A stretch of DNA of 64,000 bases from Trebouxia sp. TZW2008 (lineage: Eukaryota > Chlorophyta > Trebouxiophyceae > Trebouxiales > Trebouxiaceae). A program made the position numbers and the translations under genes. The stretch covers positions 299 through 64,298 of the forward strand of contig BDIU01000015.1 of NCBI GenBank assembly GCA_002118135.1, written 5' to 3'. The notes beneath the pieces are model-generated. The model saw only the letters and a program-made list of their open reading frames with translations. It searched no databases and was not told the DNA's origin. Position 1 is the first letter of the stretch. Each line of letters starts with the position of its first letter. Shown one piece after another: positions 11,601 to 35,300 of this stretch.

Positions 11601-12810
11601 ACAGCATCTGCAAACAGCATTATACCTGATCACAGCGTGCATTTGTCTTACAGGGGCTCCTGTAGCATACAAGCTGATGCCTGCGGCCACCCCTCCAATG
11701 TACGCCCACCCATCCAGCAGTCACGGCAGGCGGGGCATCTTTGCCACCAAGCACCTGTGGGTCACGCCCCACAGTGAAGAGGAGCGGTGGCCTGCCGGCA
11801 TGTTCCCGCTGCAGCAGCCTGGCGAGTACAGCCGGGGCATTGTAGACTGGACACAACAGGTCAGTACAGTATTCTCCAAAACAATGGCAGTTGTTGCAAA
11901 GAAAACTGCCTTTGGATCACATTGTTTTGACGCTGCAGCAACGTGGCAAGTACAGCTGTGTCATTGTAGACTGGACTCAGTAATTGAAACTCTCACCAGC
12001 ACAAGGAGTCCTTGCCCTGCAACCCTTCAGCCTGTGCTTCACTGCAGTGTCCAAAGGTCAGGCCAGCAGCAGGTTTGTGCGCTGCAGGACATTATGTTGC
12101 TGAGCCAGAGCTGAGCCGGTGCTCCTTCAATACTTGTACTGGCTGTACATTGTCTGATGTAGCTTTGGGTTTGCTCAGTTCCAAAAACATGCACTGTATC
12201 AGCTACCAACTATGGCTGCGTCAAACCTGTGATTGTGCAGGTGACACTGGAGCGCAAAACTTATCCTCCTCCTACTACTGGTGAAATTGTGTACAGCAGC
12301 AATATCAGTGAAGGTCGCATGCTTTTGCCAAAGACAATTGACATGCGTGCTGCAGGATAGTCATCTGGAAGAGGCTGACTGCGTGATCTGGCATTCCTTC
12401 AGGGTGACCCACATACCAAGGACTGAGGACTGGCCCGTCATGCCTGCTGAGCATGTGGGCTTTTCCTAAAACCATTTAGCCTCTTTGATGCCAGTCCGTC
12501 CTTGAGCATCCGTGTGACAGTGCTATGCATGCTGCAGGATAGGAATCTGGTAGAGGCTGACTGTGTGATCTGGCACTCTTTTGGGGTGACTCACATCCCC
12601 AGGACTGAAGACTGGCCCGTCATGCCTGCTGAGCATGTGGGCTTCTTCCTAAAACCGTTCGGCTTCTTCGATGCCAACCCCTCCCTGGATATCCCTGTGG
12701 GGCGAAACATGTCCAGCAGGGAGCATGGGGTGCCTATTGCTGCCTGCCCCAGCTGTGGCAGCAAGGCACATACTAGCAAGAACCCCCACCCCATGATGCA
12801 CATCAAGTGA
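5657..12810 (+). CDS. Copper-containing primary amine oxidase (TPQ enzyme)
   Basis: Ten exons join in phase to 730 residues: 5657-5911, 6002-6166, 6509-6668, 6944-7316, 8256-8470, 9037-9215, 9721-9921, 10551-10716, 11654-11859 and 12538-12810. The enzyme oxidises primary amines to aldehydes, giving H2O2 and ammonia. The topaquinone site TIANYEY is present, with precursor Tyr codon 9183-9185 (residue 439). The HQHYFCVRLD copper histidines lie in exon 7 and the third histidine is in THIPRTEDWPVMP of exon 10. The catalytic-base region reads AFDVMDYGLG. The N-terminus begins with the usual HPLDPLTAEE segment; the true start could lie upstream, and no signal peptide is visible. The C-terminus has an unusual tail with CPSCGSKAH and ends MMHIK. 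The final codons coincide with a strong donor (gtgagt at 12807), so another exon is possible. Introns contain many decayed exon copies, listed separately. Confidence 0.93.
7358..7500 (+). repeat. Decayed copy of amine oxidase exon 4 end plus donor
   Basis: Within intron 4, this stretch repeats the last part of exon 4 (VSWQKWN..ISF..EGLVLHM) and continues into the intron with the same gtcagt-gcttcttttatgtt sequence seen after 7316. The copy lies about 140 bp downstream of the original, in the same orientation. A third, much shorter remnant (cctgcatatcgatgggtcagt) lies near 7639-7660. Confidence 0.85.
8022..8112 (+). repeat. Decayed upstream copy of amine oxidase exon 5
   Basis: Begins after a cag acceptor exactly as exon 5 does and reads YEDGARMRPVMH.SSMVEIIV before ending in a TGA, while true exon 5 (8256) reads YEDGGRVRPVMHRGSMVEIIVPYGDP. 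It is about 80% identical over the first 80 bases and truncated afterwards. Confidence 0.85.
8508..8625 (+). repeat. Two short copies of amine oxidase exon 5 end
   Basis: Two successive copies of the exon 5 tail (HIKYFDGMVNNSKG) lie in intron 5, reading INYIDGMVNNSNG and IKYFDSMVDNIHK. Spacing is about 55-60 bp and the orientation matches the gene. Confidence 0.8.
10084..10146 (+). repeat. Copy of amine oxidase exon 7 end plus donor
   Basis: Repeats the LDMAVDDPDGGAALTVTE segment of exon 7 (as LDTAVHDPDGRAALTVTE) including the gtcagc donor, about 220 bp downstream of the original. Confidence 0.85.
10150..10235. repeat. C-rich tandem repeat with assembly gap of Ns
   Basis: Two copies of a roughly 32-bp unit (ccttccagcctgtgactgtg-like, C-tract flanked) run into N bases at 10220-10227, so the repeat number is unknown. 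The repeat lies in intron 7 of the amine oxidase. Confidence 0.8.
10428..10500 (+). repeat. Decayed copy of amine oxidase exon 8 start
   Basis: Acceptor plus VSCEPEPLSSDTPYAI, matching VNCEPEPLGPDNPYAI of the true exon 110 bp downstream. A copy of the exon 8 end with its donor (gagagtgacaggtacagcac) lies at about 10784-10804. Confidence 0.85.
11938..11985 (+). repeat. Copy of amine oxidase exon 9 end
   Basis: Repeats GEYSRGIVDWTQQ of exon 9 as ggcaagtacagctgtgtcattgtagactgg..cag, about 120 bp downstream of the true exon end. The copy is followed by taattg rather than a usable donor. Confidence 0.75.
12348..12512 (+). repeat. Near-complete broken copy of amine oxidase exon 10
   Basis: Begins with the same gctgcag acceptor and GATAG as true exon 10 and reads DSHLEEADCVIWHSF, then THIPRTEDWPVMPAEHVGF. 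It then loses one base (ttttcctaaaacc against ttcttcctaaaacc), giving an early TAA. It therefore cannot replace exon 10. A copy of the exon 10 tail (CPSCGSQAHTSK region) lies at about 12876-12945. Confidence 0.9.
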
Positions 12811-14097
12811 GTCATGATTCGTTTGTTCATCATTCCGTCCAGCCATTCATTCATTCCTGCATGGAATGATTGCATTGCTGCCTGCCCCAGCTGTGGCAGC
12901 CAGGCACATACTAGCAAGACCTGCACCCCATGATGCACATCAAGGAAGTCTTGACTTGAGCATTGATTTGCTCATTCATCAAGTTACTCGCTCACTTGCT
13001 TGCTTGCTCGCTCACCCTGCAGTCACTTTCCTCACTGATTGACTGACTGACTGGTCGCATCTGATTGTTTGCTACGCACATGCAAACCTTAGTGACTTTG
13101 CTTCACAGCAGCTTGACTGTACAACTTCCGCATGTGGCATCGGCAATGTGTCTGCTTGTCTGGTTCTTGTGCCATCCAAGCCTACAAGGCTGGCGACGTT
13201 ATGAATGATTCATTCAGCCTGAAGACACAGCACTCACAATCTGCAGTTGGGATGTGTGTTGCACAGCAAACCTTGCCGCATGCAGTGCAATGGTGTACTC
13301 ACGTAAACGCAGCCTCCCAGCTGCTTGGTTGCAAGCACATTGAGCCAGCAATTGCATACTTTCGCCAGAACGGGTCAACTTCCACCGATTGTCAAAAGCT
13401 CACTGGCAACCAGTCTTACACTTTGAGCGAATGGTTCTGCAGGTCAACAGACCATGGTGGGCGTCAGCTGACCCACCAGGATTGCACCATTTGTGGTACC
13501 AACCATTCCGGACACCCCCACAGCCGCATGTAGTCACCGTATCATGAGCAGATGTCATGTACATAGATTTGCATCAGCTGCAAATGTTAGGTGCAGATAG
13601 CTTTTCAATAATAGTACTCTGCTGTGTTGGCTTTAGTGTTGCTCACATATGTTTCTGATTCGTTGAACGTCGCATTTGTTGGTGGGTTCCCTCAGGCGAT
13701 GCATCCTATGCTTCCAGGGCGCATGCTCAATTTTGAGGTCGAGTTGCATCACATTCAAGTTTTACTGTACACTCCTGTATGATTTACAAACTGTACATGT
13801 CTATTACGTCAAGATGTTGCGCTCGCCAACGAAGGCTCCTCGTAGCCTGGCTGCAGTGTTGTGAAAAGCTTTTTGACCAGATGGTCAGGGAGACGAAACA
13901 TCGCCTTGCACCTGAAGCTGGTCTCTTGGAATGCGAAACGATAGATTGCCTGCACGCGCCCGGCCAGGGTGGTGGATGTACAGACAGGCTTGCTGACCAA
14001 TACATTGCATTGTATAGTGTACAGTGCCTGCTGCTCTCTTTCCTGGCCTCGTACAGACGCCGCATAGGGCTGGCACTGTGTTTATCTAATTCGCCTG
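12811..14097. other. Intergenic with short simple repeats
   Basis: Contains degenerate tgcttgcttgctcgctcac and gattgactgactgactgg runs near 12990-13055. A 133-codon open frame (13132-13533) has no family resemblance. The right end should hold the promoter of the PKG-like kinase. Confidence 0.4.
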
Positions 14098-25576
<11,479 letters not shown>

Positions 25577-26384
25577 CAATGTGGCTCCCCGACCTCGTCA
25601 CATGTCACAGCAGTGCTGCTCAAGTGCTGCTGGTGCATGTGCAGCTGGTCATGTTAATGTCAGCAGAACAGCGTTGTCAACAAGTTCTGCAAGGCTGTAC
25701 GCGCATGTTGCCACAATCTGGATGTCATCCTGATTTTGCGAAAGCTCCGTGACCAGCTTGTCAAATGTGAGCAGCAGCAGAATGTGGACTTTTCAGCCAG
25801 GGCAATCGCATGCACATGTGATGAGTTTCTTCATGCTCATTTCCTTATCAATGTTTGTCGTTGATATCGAGGCTAACAGTATGCAGATCCGCAGCATTCG
25901 TTGACCTATGTGCCTCAGCAGGTATCATGATGTACATGACACACATGCCCATCGCTGTCATTCAGCTGCTACATCAAATTGTATTATAATAACGAATTGT
26001 ACATGTGAGACATCTGTTGAATGAGGCATCCTGTTTCAACAAACGTTTGATGCTATTCAACAATGCACATGAGGTTTCACTCAGTGCCTTTCTTCACACT
26101 ATGTTGTCGTGTTGTGAAGAACCGTCGAGATAGATCCTTAAACCGTCCCCGCCCTTGCCTACAGCACTGACCACAAGGCATATTTCAACCTGCACCGAAT
26201 GTTGATCGCTGGACATGCACCTGAGCTTGGCAACTGACACAAAATTGGTGGGCAACACTGACTCGACTGATCCTGTATGAGTTCGCAGCATAGCTATACT
26301 ACATCTGTATACACAAGTTGACCAGCTTCAGCTTTGCCAGACTTGGTCTGACTAGTTCTGTATGCCTGCTGCAGCATGGCAACA
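25577..26384. other. Convergent intergenic gap with tandem 3'-end duplication
   Basis: Separates the 3' ends of the kinase (plus) and the NO VEIN-like gene (minus). About 26255-26340 is an imperfect copy, about 82 bp away, of 26340-26430, which includes the stop codon and last codons of the NO VEIN-like gene (ctacatctgtatacacaa in both). Confidence 0.75.
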
Positions 26385-29300
26385 CTACATCTGTATACAC
26401 AAATTGACCAGCCGCATCTTCGCCAGCTGAATTGGGTTGATCAGCCTTGTCAAGTGGACACTCTCAGTCCCCACGCCCGCCACTCGGTACACATGCAGAT
26501 TGTTGCCGTGAGCCTCAGCAAACTTCATCTCAGACAGTGACATGTTGAAAATGTTTTTGGTCCGCAGCGCACTGGCTTTGACCTCTATGAAGATATCATT
26601 CCCATGTGGGTCTCTGCAGCCAAAGTTCAAATCAGTTGCCGAGCAATACGACCCTTCATCAATTTTACATTGCAACCCCATTGCTTTGAAAAAATGAAAA
26701 GGCAGGAGCTGGGTACCACGTGCTGTCAGATGGATGTTGAGACAAGGATGCATGACACAGTTGTACAATGCAGTGGCAAGCATAATGTGACCAGCCATTG
26801 CTGCTGGTACGCCTGAACATGCACAAGGACTAGGCATTCCCACGTCCACCAGCATGCCACAGTGCAGCTTTATCTCCACCCTGTTCTGATGTCAACAATG
26901 CCAAGCATGCTGTGTCTTACCCTATTCTGACGTCAAAGGGTTGTCCAGTTTCGGTCTTGTAGTTGAGCCACTCCACCTGCCAGCCAGTAGCAGGGCAATG
27001 GTACATCTGGTCACTGAAGATGCCTGAGCCTGCTGGTGTGAAAGCGGCCAGCTGCCACTGCAAATAGCTGAATACCAGTTCCTCCCCCCAGCGCCCTGTC
27101 TGGTGGTTCAGGTTCACTGGGGCAATCCTTGGGGCTGGCCCCTCCAGCTTTGGCCGTGGCTGCAACGAAAAGCAATGGAGAGTTGTGCCTGAAAATGACT
27201 ACTAGAGTGTGACTATATGTGTTTGAGAGTGTGTGCAGTGCACCAGCTCCTCCCCTCAGCGGCCTGTCTTATGGTCCAAATTCTCTGGGGTAATCCTTGG
27301 GGCTGGCCCTTCCAGCTTCTGCCGTGGCTGCCAAGGAAAGCAATGGTGAGGTGTGATGACTACTAGGGTGTGATATGATACGTTTGAGAGTTAGTGCGAT
27401 GCGCTAGCATGCTCCCGACGTCTTGTTTGGTCATTGAGGTTCACTGGGGCAACGCATGCTTCCCTCAAGCTTCGATCACGGCTGCACAGCAACTCATGCT
27501 CAGTCAAGCACGAAGCTGGCTGGTGCCCTGACCATGATGCTCAAACAAGCTGGCCTGGCAAGACAGGACTTCAGCCAGACACACCTTGCATGTGCGTCAG
27601 AATGTGCAATGTATACCACCTGACGTCATGAGGGTGATAGAAAATCAGAGAGTGTGTGCAATGCCATAGGCATTGAAGTCAAGTCAAGGCATAGAAGTCA
27701 AGTGTCAACACTGTCTGTGACACTACTGACCATACCCCTGACAGCAGCAGGCAAGTGCTGGGGGTTTTAAACAGCCAGAGCCGCTGTGGCATACTCCGAG
27801 GACACCTGCTGAGACCCTCACGCATTCAGGTTGGTATTGAGAATGCATAGAGGAACTTGCCTGTGACACTGCTGACCTTATCTCTGACAGCAGCTGGCAC
27901 ATGGTACTGGCATTTGACAGCCAGGGCAGCTATGGCATATTCTAAGCATACATGCTATGGTACATATACCCTCAAGCATTCATACTATGCGTACGTAAGA
28001 TGCTGAGACCCTCATGCATTGAAATCTGATATGTTCATTTGTCTATGGTATTACTGACCTTGTCCCTGACAGCAGCCGGCAAGTGCTGGGGGGCTCTGAC
28101 AGCTAAGGCTGCAATGGCGTGCCAAGCCGAAGGCGCCTTACACCCAATATCCTGCAGCACCCACGGCCGCGCTGCATAGGGGTAGTTGGCATCATACAGA
28201 TCCTGTATGCTGCTGACTATGCCCTCTGCTGCTTCTGCTGCTGGTGCCAGGTCTGGATAAGAGCTGGAAACATTGTCTCTTGGACCATGTCGTCTTCGCA
28301 TGATTCTGCCGAATTTGCCTGCTTGACCCTGATCGCCGATGTGGATTTGGTTGCTGCCGCGCATCATGCGCATGAAATGGTCTGGAGCCATGGGGGCGGT
28401 GTCCTCTATGAAGGTGAGGGTGGTGGGGGGGCGGTTTGGGTCACCCAGAGTGGGCGAGGGAGGTCGGTGAGGGGGGTGGCGGGGCAGCCTGGCTGCAGAC
28501 TGGGGGGTGGCTAAGTCCAGGTAGTCTACCCTTCTGCTTGAGGGGTCAAGCATTGGGGTGTAGTGACCGGCCTGTGCTGTGTCAGCCTGACCAGTCACCT
28601 GTTTGTCACAACAGCAAGCCTGTCAGTACTCACGCTCCTGCACGCTGTGACAAGCTGCGTAAACTTACAGCATTGGTATGTTGCCTTTTGCAAGCAGCTC
28701 CCTTTCATGGCATTGTCAACACTGTGCAGATTCAAGGCGTGTCCCTTGAACAGCAGACAACTTGCTGTTGCACTTTTGTCTGGTCGCAACTGTGTTTTGC
28801 ACTTGCTCAGCAAAAATTCCACAATGTCGCTTACAATGCAGCATTTAGACCAGTTCTTCATGGCAACATTGATCACTGCTGCTGCCCACAACACGCCGCC
28901 ACACAACCGCCACAGTCAGCACTTACCTTTTGCTTCTTGGCAGTGGGTGCCTCAGCCTCTTCAAGCTCATCCTCATCAGGGCGTTCCCGTTTAGGCCTGA
29001 CCAGGGCCAGTTCACCCACCAGCCCCTCCCCAACTGCCAACCGTTCCTCTTGCAATTTGGCCTCTGCAGCCTCCTCATCAAGCTCACCCTCTTCAGTGTC
29101 CTCTGGGGTGGGCTTGGCTAGGTGGGGGGTCTGCCACTCTGGAATGTCATCAGGCAGGTGTGGGCAGCCTTGATGCTGCATGAAGGCCTCCACATCTTGC
29201 CTTGACAGCTGCACAGACGAGACAGCTGGATAGTGACTGCGTGAAGGCCTTACCTAGGCGCCGGCTTGAATGGTTGACATCTTTAGCTATGTAGATTCAT

Positions 29301-32300
29301 GTTGCAGCACGGCTAATGCAAAACCAACTTGATGTGTGCTGCACGATTGCAAGCAACGTTGTCGACTCACACAAACCAGCTGTGCAGACAGGCCACAAAG
29401 CTGCAAAGAGCTGCAAAGATCATCAATGGTGAGCGTCAAAGCAACCAGGAACTATGCCAGGGTTGGGTCAAATGCTCCCTTGCGCATACAAGTTGCAATT
29501 TACAGCGCTTACCTTTCTGAGCGTCATGTCAATCAGAAATTACGCTAGATGGGGGTCAATGACTCTCTTGTGCACATGTCAAGAGCACACTCACCATTGT
29601 GAGCGTCAGGGCAATCAGGAACTGCGCCATGTCGGGGTCAACTGCCCCCTTGGCAAAGATGCGGGTGACTTCTGGCAGTATGTGAGTGTAGCTATCCAGC
29701 TTGTCCACTTCCACATACAAGTCGCTGTCTTGCAGTGCTGCAGCTCTGGTCTGCGGCTGGGAGATGGTGATGCCCTTGGCAGTGGGCAGGCGGTACACCA
29801 CTTGCAGGGACCCCACTATCACACACCTGTGTAGGCATGAACCAGCGTCAGGGGTCAGCAGGCAATCTTTGGCAGCCAACGAGCCAGGAGGCATAGAAAG
29901 GGCAGAGGGAAAGCACAGTAGGCGTACCAAGGACACTCAAAACAGACTGTGGCATCTCTTGGCATCGAGAGCTTCACAGTTCGGCAGCCCTGCTTAGTGC
30001 TCAAAACAGGTGGATAGGCTGTTTTCTTCAAAGTGGTGCAGGAAGGTCAAAGGCGTGCGGCTGTGCAGCCTGTTTGAGCAAGTCTGCTTATGGGTACAAG
30101 CCCACATGCAGGCAACAACACCCTGCAGCCAACTTGTGCTTGAAAGGGAAGTTTTGAAGGAAATGCCTACTGCAAATGTTCCCAAGGCAGTGCTGCGGAT
30201 GACAGTGAGCTCCCCACCTGTCAGGAGTCAGGCAGAGGGAGGCAGAACTTGCCATTGCAGCATCCTACTCTTGTATGGCACCCAGGTGGAGCTCTGAACC
30301 TTCAGCAGCTGTGGCTCACCTGAAGTTGAGTAGCATGGTGGCTACTGTATCATGTAGCTGTTGGTACACATCTGGTGAGCGATGCACCAGGTATCTCTGG
30401 AGGGCCAGCAGGCAGTCTGCAATGATAGGGTCCAGCTCAACGCTGCCGCTCCAGCCTGTGTTGGGCAGCACTGACTGCTGCACTGCTGCAGAGAGGCAGG
30501 GCACATGCAGCGCCTTCAACAGGGGCTGCAGTTGGCTGTAGGCAGCCTGTGACTTCCTGCAAACCAGCAAATATCCATGGAAGACATCCATCATAATGCA
30601 GCTGAACAGCAATTCAGTTCAGCCGGTGTTGTGCAGCATAGCCTGCTGCTTTGCTGCAGAGAGGCAAGGCACCTGCAGCGCCCTCAGCAGACGCTCTAGC
30701 TGGACTTGCTGCAACCCAGCAGCAGTCCAGATCATAAGCTTTCTCATGCCTGTGATGAGAGGCAACAATCTGCCTGGCTGTAGGCAGCCTGCCTGCAGGT
30801 GTTCTTGCTGATGCTTCTGTTGCTTAGGAACGGGGCTAGCTGAGAGAGGAGAGGAGTACACTCTGATGCTATGACGCAAAAGCAATCAAGCATGCATTCT
30901 GTGTGCAACATGACTCAAACAGCGGCGTTCACCACATGCTTAGGCAGGAATAAGGCGACTAATAGGAGCTTCACCTCTCAGGAGTGCTTGGTACATGCAG
31001 TAGCGCCACACCCTGAGCTCCTTCAAACAGACTTGCCAGAGCAGCATCATCATTCAGGATCAAACCATCTGACAGCGACGCCCACTGCTGGCCAAGAAGC
31101 GGAAATGCCTGAATGTCCTGAATCATTTCCCGCAACTGATTGATCTCCTCCTGTTGCATGCTGCCATCCGCGATCATGCCTGCCCATCTGGTCAGAATGG
31201 CCAACACTTGTTCAAGCTGACCGAAATAGTGTGCAGGAGGCACGGGCTCTGCGACTGCAGCGAGCGCTAGGCAGTAGTCCTTGCAATTGGGCACCACAAG
31301 GATCATGGGTTGAGGCTCAGGGGGGTCTGGGCTGGGTGGGGGTGGGGGCCCTGAGGCAGGGGTAGCTGGGATCCCTTGTATATCTGCATCTGCTCCTGCT
31401 TCAGCAGCATTCAGCTGTGGTGCAGGCCCAGCATTATGAAGGTTGTCAGCAGCTGATGTTTGATGGGACGACTCAGCAGGCTCACTAGGCTGAATAGGTT
31501 GACTTTGCTCAGCAGCACTGATGTCCATGTCAATGTCAGAATGTGCGGCTCCGTCAGCATCAAATGGGCGAGTGGGGGGTTGGTTGGGGCTACTCTGGGG
31601 GTCGGGCTGGTACTGCCCTTCCTCATCAGATGAGATCAGGTCGATGTAGTCTTCTGTGCTGAAAGTGCGAGGTGTGCGTGCTACGTCTGCTCTGGCCACA
31701 ACTTGAGCTTGCACCTGTTGCTTCTGCGCAACAACTACAGACTGCTGCTGCTGCTGCTTCTGCTGCTGACTTGCAACCTGGCTCAACTCTGGTACCTTGC
31801 TGTCGACAACCTGAGTCTGTTTGACTGGCTGTGCAATGCGACCGCTGCTGTGAACCAACTTTTCAGCAAAGAACCTGATGACAGACTCGCTGCTGTACAC
31901 CTCAGTCAGGATTCTGATGCCAAGCTTGCCTGGGGAGATCCCCTCAATGACCCCTGTGGGGTCCCACAGCCTAAGGCTGTTGGCAGTGGCCGCATAGAAT
32001 TGCCCTTGTTTGTGCTCGCGGGTCGCTGAGGGTTTCCAGCCAGGAGTTACGGTATAGGGGGTGTAAGCGGGGCCTGCTGGGGTAGCATCATGCCCCCTGC
32101 CTGCCGTCTGTCCAGCAGGTGTCATGAAGCCTACCTTCTTACTAAGCATCGTGCGGTTCATGACTGAGACTGGCGTCATGGCATGTGGGAGTCCTGGCTT
32201 AGTCACAGCAGGTGTGGCCACAGCTGTGGTGTTGGTGATATCCGCTAGGGCTGACTTGGCAGGGAGCCAAATGAACGGAGCTGTGACAAAAGCTGAGCAG

Positions 32301-35300
32301 ATGGCTCTGCTTGCATCTGAATCCTGCTCCATTGCAGCTGCCAGGAAGCTGTACACACTGCTCATGTGGTCCACACTGGTTTTGAATGCGGCTGTTGTGG
32401 CCCAGATGCCCAGCGTACGCAGCATGCCCTGCCATGTGATGCTGGTGGTGATGCCAAGAGCTTCTATAAGGGGTGTGTTGGTCATGGGGGTGGAGAGATA
32501 GGGTGCATGGTCCCCGAGCAGGGACAGAGTCTGTGCATTGGGCTCAAAGAGGGCTGAGGGGGTTGAAACCCCTCCAAGGGAGGAGGGTAGCCATTCCAGG
32601 GATTGCATAGCATGTAGGAATGACGTTGGTATGCTGCTGGAAGAAGGCAAGTGGTCTGTTCCCTCTGATTCTGCATGCAAGTTCAGGGTATCAGCATCAC
32701 AATTGTTGAGGCATGGTCAGATTCACTGAGGCAGCCTTCATGGTCCGTTCAGACTGTTTGACATGGCACGGCAAAATGAAGACAGAACTCAAAGCATCTT
32801 GACAATTTGCAGCTTGACTATGCAAGCAAAACTTCTGCTGGTGATGTATGTCAGACACGATCAGCGTTGTAGCAGGAGCAGCAGGTGTCATGTAGCAAAG
32901 CAGAGAATAGCTTTGTCAGTCATTCATAGATCACCTGACTGAGAGCCCAGCTGGACATAAGCATAGCGAGCGTATTCATCTTCCCACAGACTCTCCAGAT
33001 AGCGCAGCAAGTGCCCACACGGTATCTGCAGATTGTCCCTCTTCTTGTTGTGCTCAAGCAGTGACTGCACCACCTCTGTAAACTCTGCTGCAGATCTGTC
33101 CAGCACTGCCAACTTGCCAGAGGCATCTGGGGTGCCTAGATCTGCCCTGGCCCAATGGGAAGCTGCCTTTTGTTCAGAGGTGAGCTGAAGGGCAGCAATG
33201 GGAGCCTGGATGAAGTCTGTGCAGCCTAAGGCTTTAAAGAGGGTGCGCCAGGCTGTTGGGCTGCCTGCTGCACTGGCCAGATATCCATCTGATGGAAACA
33301 GCCACTTGTGCTGAGGAAGCAACCTGGCCAAATCGATCTGCAACAGGCAACAATGATGTGATTGTGGCATTCACAGTGACAAAATACAGCAGCACAGCTG
33401 TGGTCAAACATTTGGTTCTGTGATATATGCAGTCACTGAATGCAGCAGCAGACCACCCCATGCAGCAGCTGTACGGGCAATACAGCAAGCACTGTGACAA
33501 AGCACATGACTTCAGGTATTCAGGACAGCACGACACCAAATGCTAAGGGTCGCAGCAGCGGCAGCACACTCTCTGGAGTCTTCACCTTGTTGCCAAGACT
33601 GATTGGTAGGTGCAGGAAGTCCTCCTTCAGCTGCATGAAGCCCCACTTGGTCGCAATCTTGCCAACCTCCTTCAGCCTGTTCATAATCTTGGCAGCCAAG
33701 GAGGCATTTGCCGCCTCAGGAGCAGCAAGCCCTGAGCTGATGATGACAGCCAGATAAGCAATGTGGCGGTTCTGGTCAGAATCTGGCAGGGCAGGGAGCA
33801 GGTGGTTGCAGATGATGTCTGGCAGGGTGACATGCTTCACCCCTAGGGCCTGCATGCCGCACAGCAGCAGTGTCAGCGCAGCACCAGAATGCTGTCAGCA
33901 AAGCGCCAGCACAGCAGCAGATCACTATCAGCTCATCATCAGCACAATCTGAGATTAAGACGACACAGCCGAGTGGCAATGGATTACAGTCAATGTGACT
34001 GCATGTGCTGACAACCACTTGTAGAAGATGCTTTCGCAACATGATTAGCTGACGGCGCAAGCATCCTACTGACAGCAGCACTTGATGACACCTGGAGCTC
34101 AGTGTGGTGACTTTCCTACCATTCTTGGGAAAGCAGCAATTAGCTCAGTTTTCCATAACACTGCTGCCACGCACAAGATTGACGTTGCAGATATCAAATA
34201 CGCAGGCGTTCTGACCCACTGTGGGACCTGTTCACAGCAGAATTGCTGGTCATTGCACGCTGTTGCATGCTGGCAGTCGGGTTGTGAATTTACCTCCAAA
34301 GCTCTGAGAAGGGCTGGCTGCTTGTCCTGGCCAGCTGCCGTCAGGAAGTCTGGATGGAGCACACGCAGCTGCAGCTTGCACTTTGCCAGCAGCTCCTTCT
34401 GCTTTGTTGTCAAAGCTGCTCCACTCTGACCATCAGCAAGGCCTGCAACAACAGAAGAGCAAGTCAAAGCACAAACGCCAAAAAGTCTGTTGATCTTGGG
34501 CAACAGAGTGTCTCCAGACTTTCATCAATGCCAAAGCAAATGCACGAAGATAGAACGGTAACGGCTTGCTGTTAAGTAGATAGCAACCATGACTACTGCT
34601 GTTGGAGGCTGCAGCATCTGCTGTCAGACGTCCTGCCGGCGGCTGAAATGTCTACTGCCTCCCCAGTGTTGCTTTGATCAAATGCTGCTGGATTCAGCGG
34701 CGTCTGGACTAGGGATGTGCATCTTACAATTTACGGTCTTGCGGTTTACACAGTAATACGGTGTAATACGGTGTGAATTGCGATTCAGGCTGATGTAAAC
34801 AATAAAATAGGCACTTTACCTTACGTTTACATTACAATGCTAAACTGAGCCAAAAAGCGTAAGATGACCGTAAATGGCACGACTCAAGTGCCCCGTTTTC
34901 TCGAGAAAACCCGAGTGTGTTTGCCTGAGCCTTCAAGCAGAAGCTGTTATTAGGTGTTTGCAGCAGTTGTTTGAGACAGTTTGGGATGATATGCATGCAT
35001 TTGATGTACTAGATTATGGCATTAGGGTTGCAGCCTGAAGGAGGCTTGCAAACTGCATTTTGCTGTTTTGACAGTGCTATACTCAATCTTTTTCTGGGTT
35101 GGAGGCATGGTCAGATGCGTCTTGACAAGACAAGTCCATTGCTCCCTTCCCACATAACTTTGGGCAAACTTCAATGTGTCTTGGTGGCTTTAGCACATTA
35201 AACTGTAAGTGTAAGCACTTATTTTATGGTAATTTTGGTGTAAAACGTCAGCTGCACCGTAATTACTTACACTCAGGCCATGTACACCGTAAAATGCACA

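Noticed and set aside
11329..12114. 261-codon open frame on the plus strand
   Set aside because: It is intron read-through around amine oxidase exon 9 (11654-11859). Only that part matches the family and the exon phases fit.
13132..13533. 133-codon open frame between the amine oxidase and the kinase
   Set aside because: No ATG context, signal peptide, domain or splice-phase partner could be identified. It may include an extra amine oxidase exon but cannot be supported.
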